From Flavobacterium sp. N502540 (GTDB lineage Bacteria > Bacteroidota > Bacteroidia > Flavobacteriales > Flavobacteriaceae), in contig NZ_CP110012.1 of the NCBI RefSeq assembly GCF_025947365.1, forward strand, positions 2,480,001-2,544,000: a stretch of DNA of 64,000 nucleotides. Reading direction: 5' to 3'. The notes beneath the pieces were generated by a model that was not told where the DNA came from, searched no databases, and saw only the letters and a program-made list of their open reading frames with translations. This document shows, in pieces, positions 58,843 through 64,000 of the stretch. The translations under genes and the position numbers were made by a program. Every line of letters begins with the position of its first letter. Within the stretch, counting starts at the first letter, position 1.

Positions 58843-58932
58843 ACCATTAAGATATTAAGAAAGTTAAGCTTTATGTTCTTAAAAAATAAGAAAGATTAAG
58901 TCTAGCTTAATGTATCTTAATATCTTAATGGT
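58843..58932. terminator. Large hairpin between convergent aceA and Crp/Fnr genes
   Basis: Perfect 17-bp arms ACCATTAAGATATTAAG (58843-58859) and its complement (58916-58932), with further TTAAGCT/AGCTTAA pairing inside, end 7 bases before the stop of the minus-strand gene. Confidence 0.75.
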
Positions 58933-58938
58933 TTAATT

Positions 58939-59514
58939 TTACTTTTTTAAAAGCCTTGCTTTCATTTTGCTGAAAAATTCAGGAGTAACTCCAATAAAAG
59001 AAGCAATTTGTTTTTGAGGTACTTTATGAACTAATGTGCCGTATTTTGCACAAAATTTTTCAAAGCGTTCTTCTGCCGGCAGGCTTAAATTATCCATTAA
59101 GCGCTGTTGATTGGCGACCAGAGAATTTTCAATTAAAATTCGGAAAAAACGTTCTAATTTAGGGATGTCAAGATACAATTGCTCCTGATTTTCTTTGGAT
59201 AAAGAAACGACTTCCGCATCTTCTAAGACTTCTATAAAAAGTTCTCCCGGTTTCTGTGAAAAATAGCTGTACATGTCACTCATCCACCAGCCCTGACAAG
59301 CAAATGCGAGAACATGTTCGACAATATTATCATTGATGTTGAAGCTTCTTAGAATTCCCGAATTTACAAAATAAGAATGGGTACACACTTCACCAGCATT
59401 TAGTAAAATGGTTTTCGCCTTGTAAAAATGGGTTTCTGTTTTGGATAAAAAATGAGCCTGCTCTTCAGGAGTCAATGAAACGTGTTTGGCTATATTTTCA
59501 AGAATTAATGCCAT
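58939..59514 (-). CDS. Crp/Fnr-family transcriptional regulator
   Basis: The 191-aa protein has a cyclic-nucleotide-binding-like beta-roll (about 20-115: AKTILLNAGEVCTHSYFVNS, FIEVLEDAEVVSLSKEN) and a short C-terminal HTH (about 165-190: QKQIASFIGVTPEFFSKMKA). There is no cysteine cluster of the FNR type. It overlaps the DUF6370 gene by one base (TAATG), so translation is coupled. The ligand and regulon are unknown. Confidence 0.9.
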   Translation of the reverse strand: MALILENIAKHVSLTPEEQAHFLSKTETHFYKAKTILLNAGEVCTHSYFVNSGILRSFNINDNIVEHVLAFACQGWWMSDMYSYFSQKPGELFIEVLEDAEVVSLSKENQEQLYLDIPKLERFFRILIENSLVANQQRLMDNLSLPAEERFEKFCAKYGTLVHKVPQKQIASFIGVTPEFFSKMKARLLKK

Positions 59515-59831
59515 TATTTTTCTTTTATCAGTGTGAAAGAGCTTACTTTAAAGCGATCATTCTCTACTTTTCCGATAACTGAAGCTTTGCGAATAGCATT
59601 GCAAAAACCATCTTCTGCATGTGCGTCACCATGCTCGTCAATTGTTGTTCCGTCTACAAAATACGTTTTACCGTCAATGCGAACGGCTAAATCACAGCTT
59701 TTGCCTTTCATTCCAAATTGACATTCGCCACAAGCGGTTTCTACAATTACAGGTTTCTCATTTGTTTTCTTATCCTGAGCCTGAGCTGAAATTCCGGCAA
59801 GCAGGAACAGTGCAAATAATGCGTTTTTCAT
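59514..59831 (-). CDS. DUF6370 exported protein
   Basis: The 105-aa protein has a signal peptide (KNALFALFLLAGISAQAQ) and a compact domain with three or four conserved cysteines: VETACGECQFGMKGKSCDLA and GFCNAI. The pattern is that of DUF6370, a small Bacteroidota family of unknown role; the cysteines suggest metal binding or disulfides. It lies three bases after purT and overlaps the Crp/Fnr gene by one base. Confidence 0.8.
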   Translation of the reverse strand: MKNALFALFLLAGISAQAQDKKTNEKPVIVETACGECQFGMKGKSCDLAVRIDGKTYFVDGTTIDEHGDAHAEDGFCNAIRKASVIGKVENDRFKVSSFTLIKEK

Positions 59832-59834
59832 TTT

Positions 59835-60995
59835 TTAAGAGTTTACGGTTATTAGTTTTGAAGTTGTTTTGGCACGTTCTGTAATTTCGTCGATTGGTGT
59901 TGTGAGAGTGTCATGACTTAACACAACTCCCATTCGACGATAAGGTCTTGAAGTTGGCTTTCCAAAAATTCTGAAATCAGTTTTAGGTAAAGCAGCTACT
60001 TTTTCAATTCCGGTAAAAGTTGGATTTGTCGAGTCTTCTGAGGCCAGAATCACGGCACTCGCACCGGCTTTTTCAAGAGTGATTTCGAAGATTGGCAAGC
60101 TTAAAATAGCTCGTAAATGCAATTCGAATTCATTAAAATTTTGTGTTCCGGCAAGAGTTACCATTCCGGTATCGTGTGGGCGTGGGGAGAGTTCTGAGAA
60201 ATAAACACCGTCGTTGGTTAAGAAAAATTCAACACCAAAAAGACCTGCGCCTCCCAGAGCTTCGGTAATTTTTTCGGCCATGTCCTGCGCTTCGTATAGA
60301 TCGGCATCAGAAATTTTTGCGGGCTGCCAGCTCTCCTGATAATCCCCGCGTTCCTGGCGGTGTCCGATTGGAGCGCAAAAAAGTGTCGGATTGTTATTTT
60401 GAGTAATGGTTAAAAGTGTAATCTCAGAATTGAAATCTACAAAAGCTTCCACGATAACTTCGATGACATCACCACGTGAACCTGCAACGGCATATTGCCA
60501 GGCTTTTTCAATATCGCCTTCCGTTTTGATAGTAGATTGTCCTTTTCCGGAAGAAGACATTAAAGGTTTTACTACGCAGGGAATTCCAACTTCCTGAACG
60601 GCTTTTTGAAGTTCTTCTGCCGAAGTTGCATATTGGTATTTTGCGGTTTTTAATCCCAGTTCTTTCGAAGCGAGATCGCGAATCGCTTTTCGATTCATGG
60701 TAAAGTTGGCTGCTTTCGCAGATGGAACAACGGTAATGCCTTGTTTTTCGTAATCGTAAAAACGTTCTGTTCGGATAGCTTCTATTTCAGGAACGATAAA
60801 GTCGGGCTGGTGTTTGGCTACGATTCGGTCCAGTGCTTCGCCGTCGAGCATGTTGATGACTTCAAAGCTGTGTGCTACCTGCATGGCCGGAGCATTTTCG
60901 TAATTATCGACAGCAATTACAGTTTGTCCGATTCGTTGAGCGGCAATGACAAATTCTTTGCCCAGTTCACCCGAACCAAGGAGTAGTATTTTCAT
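59835..60995 (-). CDS. purT: Formate-dependent phosphoribosylglycinamide formyltransferase
   Basis: The 386-aa ATP-grasp enzyme uses formate and ATP to formylate GAR in purine synthesis. [20 protein letters not shown] opens the N-terminal domain. [16 protein letters not shown] (about 152-167) is the ATP-grasp loop, and [20 protein letters not shown] with HDTGMVTL form the metal and GAR sites. The length fits PurT. It is the first gene of a purT-DUF6370-crp run with almost no spacing. Confidence 0.95.
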   Translation of the reverse strand: MKILLLGSGELGKEFVIAAQRIGQTVIAVDNYENAPAMQVAHSFEVINMLDGEALDRIVAKHQPDFIVPEIEAIRTERFYDYEKQGITVVPSAKAANFTMNRKAIRDLASKELGLKTAKYQYATSAEELQKAVQEVGIPCVVKPLMSSSGKGQSTIKTEGDIEKAWQYAVAGSRGDVIEVIVEAFVDFNSEITLLTITQNNNPTLFCAPIGHRQERGDYQESWQPAKISDADLYEAQDMAEKITEALGGAGLFGVEFFLTNDGVYFSELSPRPHDTGMVTLAGTQNFNEFELHLRAILSLPIFEITLEKAGASAVILASEDSTNPTFTGIEKVAALPKTDFRIFGKPTSRPYRRMGVVLSHDTLTTPIDEITERAKTTSKLITVNS

Positions 60996-61379
60996 TTTGG
61001 ATTAATTGTGTTGTTGGAGAAGTAAAAGTAGCGAAAAAAGAGTTTAACCACAAAGTTCGCAAAGAATTACGCAAAGAGCGCTAAGTTTTTGTCTTTTAGA
61101 TAAAGTAACCGTGTAGTTTGTCATTTCGATCGAATGGAGAAGTCACACTCGTAATTCGACAAAGATTGACGACAATTGGGATTGAGTTTCTTGTGTGATT
61201 TCTTTTTATGTCTGAATGATAAAACGGAGAAATAACGGGTGAATTTAACTACAAAATCCGCAAGGAATTACGATAAGAACGCAATTTTTTTGATGTTCAG
61301 TTAAAAGAAAAGGTTCGCAAAGATTAATTAATCTTTGCGAACCTTAGCGTATATCTTTGCACTCTTTGCGGTTAAAATT
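60996..61379. other. Gene-free spacer with degenerate dispersed repeat
   Basis: No gene is seen. Bases 61120-61232 look like a decayed long hairpin of a family common in Flavobacteria (TCATTTCGATCGAATGGAGA, then AGTCACAC; right arm GTGTGATTTC and ATGTCTGAATGAT). TTTGCG/CGCAAA words typical of rRNA-gene-free intergenic repeats also occur on both sides. Confidence 0.5.
61310..61345. terminator. 36-bp perfect palindrome after the U32 gene
   Basis: AAGGTTCGCAAAGATTAA is followed by its exact reverse complement. It lies 34 bases downstream of the minus-strand U32 gene stop and may terminate it. Confidence 0.7.
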
Positions 61380-63254
61380 CTAATGAAAATGATCTTCTTC
61401 TATTTCGAATTCAGCATCTTTTTCCCAGATTTCCATTTCACAAGGTTTGCAGTTGAATTTCAGTTTGTATTCTAATTCGCCTTGTTTTAAAACCAGAGGT
61501 TCTTTTACCTTAACACCTGCTATATCTTTTTGGTGTATTGGGCATTTCTTCAATTCGTATTTGATGCAATATTTAGTGGTCATCACACGAGATTTTCCCG
61601 GATCCCATTGTAGTTCGAATGCTTTTTCAATTTCGGTAACGCCATGACGCTCGTAGAATTTACGGGCCGTTTTGTTGGAAACATTGTACATGAAATCCAA
61701 TTTAGTTTCCGGATAAGGATGTGATGTTTTAACTAATTGGTGTTCTTCACGTTTGTAATTTGCTAGACGAATTTCAGTCAGCTGATCGTAAACGGTTCTT
61801 CGCATTTCGTTGATTTTTGAAATAGGAAGGAACCAGTTTTGAGAGAACATAATATTGATTTCATCGGCTGTGTAAGGTGTGAAACCTGTTTTTGCCAATT
61901 GAGTTTTAATATTCTCTTCGATAGATTCACCGGTTTTAGTCTGCTCTTTTGCATGTTCTAAGGTAACAGTGCTTACATTCCCGTCTTCATCAGTAGCGAT
62001 TAGTTCGAAACCTGTTGCAGTTTCTGTAAGTAATAAAGTGGTGCTCAATTTACGAACAGCACTATCTTCTCTTTCTACAATTTTGATAAAAGCGGCGTCA
62101 TTATTTCTGTAAATAAAAGTTCCGTCTTTTACTTCTTTTAAAACGTTTGGATAAATTTTCCCATTTTCGGCTTTGTTTACATAAATTCCGTCAGCTTCAT
62201 TGTTTTCGTTGATGAAACAAAGTCCGTCACCGTTGTTTAGTAATTCGCCATTTTCGATTTCGTAAGCGTTTCCAACCGTTCTGATTAATTTACCAATATA
62301 TTGACCTTTTGATTTTGGGCTTTCCCAGGAACCAATGGAGCTGTGTCTTTCGTTTACGAAATAATCCGTATAACCACGATTGAAAGTTCTGCTTAAAGAA
62401 GAATCAAAAGTATAGGTACATGTTCCTGATGATGCTTTCATATACTTATCACTTCCTGCGCCTTCTAAAAAGCTGTCTAGTTTTTGACGTAAATAAGAAA
62501 CGTTGTTTTTAACGTAAACGACATCTTTTAAACGGCCTTCGATTTTGAAAGAAACGATTCCGGCTTCAATTAGATTCGGAATCTGATCTGAAATATCTAA
62601 ATCTTTGATCGAAAGCAAGTGACTGTTTCTAATTAGGGTTTCTCCGTTTCCGTCGATTAAGTTGTAAGGTAAACGGCAGTTTTGTGCACAAGAACCGCGA
62701 TTGGCGCTGCGTTCTCCGTTAGCTACACTCATGTAACAGTTTCCGCTAAAGGATACACATAATGCACCGGTTACGAAAAATTCTAATTCAACATCAGCTT
62801 CGTCGTATATCGTTTTAATTTGATGCAGGTTCAATTCACGGGCTAAAACCACACGTTTGATTCCGGCATCTTTAAGGAATTTAATTTTATCAGCATCACG
62901 ATTATTGGCTTGTGTGCTGGCGTGAAGTACGATAGGAGGTAAGTCCATTTCCATGATTGCCATATCCTGAATAATCAGGGCATCCACACCAATGTCGTAC
63001 AATTCCCAGATCATTGAACGGCAAGTTTCGAGTTCGTTGTCGTACAAAATGGTGTTCATAACCACAAAAACCTGTGCATTAAACAGGTGTGCATATTGTA
63101 CCAGTGCGGCTACATCCTCGATAGAATTGTTGGCGTTTGAACGTGCTCCAAATTGTGGTGCACCAATATAAACGGCATCGGCGCCACTGTTTATGGCTGC
63201 CATTCCTCCAATTAAATCTCTGGCAGGAGCTAATATTTCAATCTTCTTCTTCAT
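61380..63254 (-). CDS. Peptidase U32 family protein (TrhP/RlhA-like RNA hydroxylation)
   Basis: The 624-aa protein has the U32 fold at the N-terminus (KIEILAPARDLIGGMAAINS, ADAVYIGAPQFGARSNANNS) and the hallmark cysteine region with CVSFSGNCYMS, then GERSANRGSCAQNCRLPYNL. A C-terminal cysteine set (KYCIKYELKKCP and FNCKPCEMEIW) may bind an Fe-S cluster. Despite the peptidase label, E. coli members TrhP and RlhA hydroxylate tRNA or 23S rRNA. The length is near RlhA, but the target is not determined. It is monocistronic. Confidence 0.9.
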   Translation of the reverse strand: MKKKIEILAPARDLIGGMAAINSGADAVYIGAPQFGARSNANNSIEDVAALVQYAHLFNAQVFVVMNTILYDNELETCRSMIWELYDIGVDALIIQDMAIMEMDLPPIVLHASTQANNRDADKIKFLKDAGIKRVVLARELNLHQIKTIYDEADVELEFFVTGALCVSFSGNCYMSVANGERSANRGSCAQNCRLPYNLIDGNGETLIRNSHLLSIKDLDISDQIPNLIEAGIVSFKIEGRLKDVVYVKNNVSYLRQKLDSFLEGAGSDKYMKASSGTCTYTFDSSLSRTFNRGYTDYFVNERHSSIGSWESPKSKGQYIGKLIRTVGNAYEIENGELLNNGDGLCFINENNEADGIYVNKAENGKIYPNVLKEVKDGTFIYRNNDAAFIKIVEREDSAVRKLSTTLLLTETATGFELIATDEDGNVSTVTLEHAKEQTKTGESIEENIKTQLAKTGFTPYTADEINIMFSQNWFLPISKINEMRRTVYDQLTEIRLANYKREEHQLVKTSHPYPETKLDFMYNVSNKTARKFYERHGVTEIEKAFELQWDPGKSRVMTTKYCIKYELKKCPIHQKDIAGVKVKEPLVLKQGELEYKLKFNCKPCEMEIWEKDAEFEIEEDHFH

Positions 63255-63389
63255 TTTAAGTACTTTAGGCTTTTGTGATATTCACGGAAAAAAGTTTGCA
63301 AAGTTCTTATAAATATTTCGAGTTTGCTAATGCTGAAGTGACTTTTTTTGAAATAGTTAGGTTATATGGAATGATGATAAATGGACTTT

Positions 63390-63935
63390 TTATTTAACGG
63401 GTTCGTAAATAAGCTGTATTACACCCGATTTAAAGATATTGGTGGTCAGTAACTTTAATTCTAATCTTTCTTTTAAGTCTTCAAATAGTGGTTTTCCGCT
63501 TCCCAGAGCTATTGGATGAACTGATATTCTATAGGTATCAATAAGATTGAATTGAATAAAAGTTTTAATAAGGCTCGCTCCACCATATAACCAGATATCT
63601 TTTCCCGATTGTTTTTTGATTTCGTTTGCCTTAGTTACGATGTCAGAATTGATAAAAGAGGCATTGTCGTCTTCTCTGTTTTGACTGGAAAAAACATATT
63701 TGTTTTTTGCATGTAGTGCTTTCCAAAGTGACTTTTCAGCAGGACTTGCATTTTCATCGGGTTGATAATTTCCCCACATATCATAGCTCACTCTGCCATA
63801 AAAAATGGTGTCTATACTGGATAAGAATCCATCAAAATTCATATCATCATCCATGATACACCAATCTGTTTCTCCGTTGGGACCTTCAATAAAACCATCT
63901 AAAGTTACAGCCAGATCTAAAATTATTTTTTTCAT
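63390..63935 (-). CDS. Dihydrofolate-reductase-like (RibD C-terminal domain) protein
   Basis: The 181-aa protein of the RibD-C/DHFR-like family starts KKIILDLAVTLDGFIEGPNG, with the typical ITLDGxIAG-like NADPH region. IFYGRVSYDMWGNY and KDIWLYGGASLIKTFIQFNL follow, the latter with the nucleotide-binding Gly-Gly. I chose ATG 63935; ATG 63965 would add ten polar residues. No rib genes are nearby, so this is a stand-alone reductase of unknown substrate. Upstream of it the window ends without another gene. Confidence 0.88.
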   Translation of the reverse strand: MKKIILDLAVTLDGFIEGPNGETDWCIMDDDMNFDGFLSSIDTIFYGRVSYDMWGNYQPDENASPAEKSLWKALHAKNKYVFSSQNREDDNASFINSDIVTKANEIKKQSGKDIWLYGGASLIKTFIQFNLIDTYRISVHPIALGSGKPLFEDLKERLELKLLTTNIFKSGVIQLIYEPVK

Positions 63936-64000
63936 TTGGGAATTTTGTTTAGTATATTTTGACATAAAAATAAAGTTATTCTTGGATGAACCTAATCGTT

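Overview
The window comes from a low-GC member of the Bacteroidota, almost certainly a Flavobacterium or a close relative. The evidence is the porG-uppS-bamA-ompH order, the TonB receptor/DUF4249 pair, the fused folK-deoxynucleoside kinase, lipoprotein signals followed by S/D/D-rich export motifs, TAnnTTTG-type promoter elements and intergenic hairpin families typical of the group. It is mostly chromosomal core with short accessory stretches; I see no phage, transposase, CRISPR array or rRNA operon.

Layout. 0-6.4 kb, minus strand: envelope biogenesis (OmpH/Skp-like chaperone cut by the left edge, BamA, UppS, the type IX secretion barrel PorG), then NAD kinase and a CBS-domain protein. 6.5-13.9 kb: pdxJ, a TonB-dependent receptor with its DUF4249 lipoprotein, a surface lipoprotein, a hydrolase, a YdcF-like protein and a small membrane protein. 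14-17.7 kb: the protein quality-control set tig, clpP, clpX.

17.6-20.7 kb is the most unusual part. The last ~25 codons of clpX, its stop and its terminator are repeated about 2.8 kb downstream. A fainter repeat of the promoter and start region of the following lipoprotein gene lies beyond that. Between the copies is an AT-rich cassette of unrecognised genes (a lipoprotein with a Gly/Ser linker and separate C-terminal region, a 197-aa acidic protein, a 64-aa membrane protein and a 181-aa exported protein). I read it as a horizontally acquired cassette, possibly effector plus immunity, inserted behind clpX; the function is inference.

21-30 kb: two copies of a structured RNA-like element resembling the Flavo-1 class, a GlxA-type regulator facing an SRPBCC/VOC gene cluster with a tandem duplication, serB, an exported archaemetzincin-type protease, a bacterial GH3 protein, and a divergent intergenic region bounded by a perfect 30-bp inverted repeat. 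30-44 kb: glycosyltransferase, AsmA-like protein, hydrolase, SppA, folK-dNK fusion, TrmH-type methyltransferase, DUF1573 protein, mutS, and a tRNA-Gly/tRNA-Leu operon followed by tandem 8-bp repeats. 44-53.9 kb: repeat-rich small lipoprotein, kdtA, sugar aminotransferase, galE, a toxin-antitoxin-like pair, fabD, AraC regulator, YceI, ferredoxin-like and pirin proteins.

54-59 kb is a glyoxylate-shunt module: a RamB/ScfR-type regulator is transcribed away from aceB-aceA, with a 56-bp dyad between them that is a good operator candidate. 59-64 kb: Crp/Fnr-like regulator, DUF6370 protein, purT, U32 family protein and a RibD-C-type reductase.

Coordinates and motif readings are by eye. Long homopolymer lengths are uncertain by a base or so.
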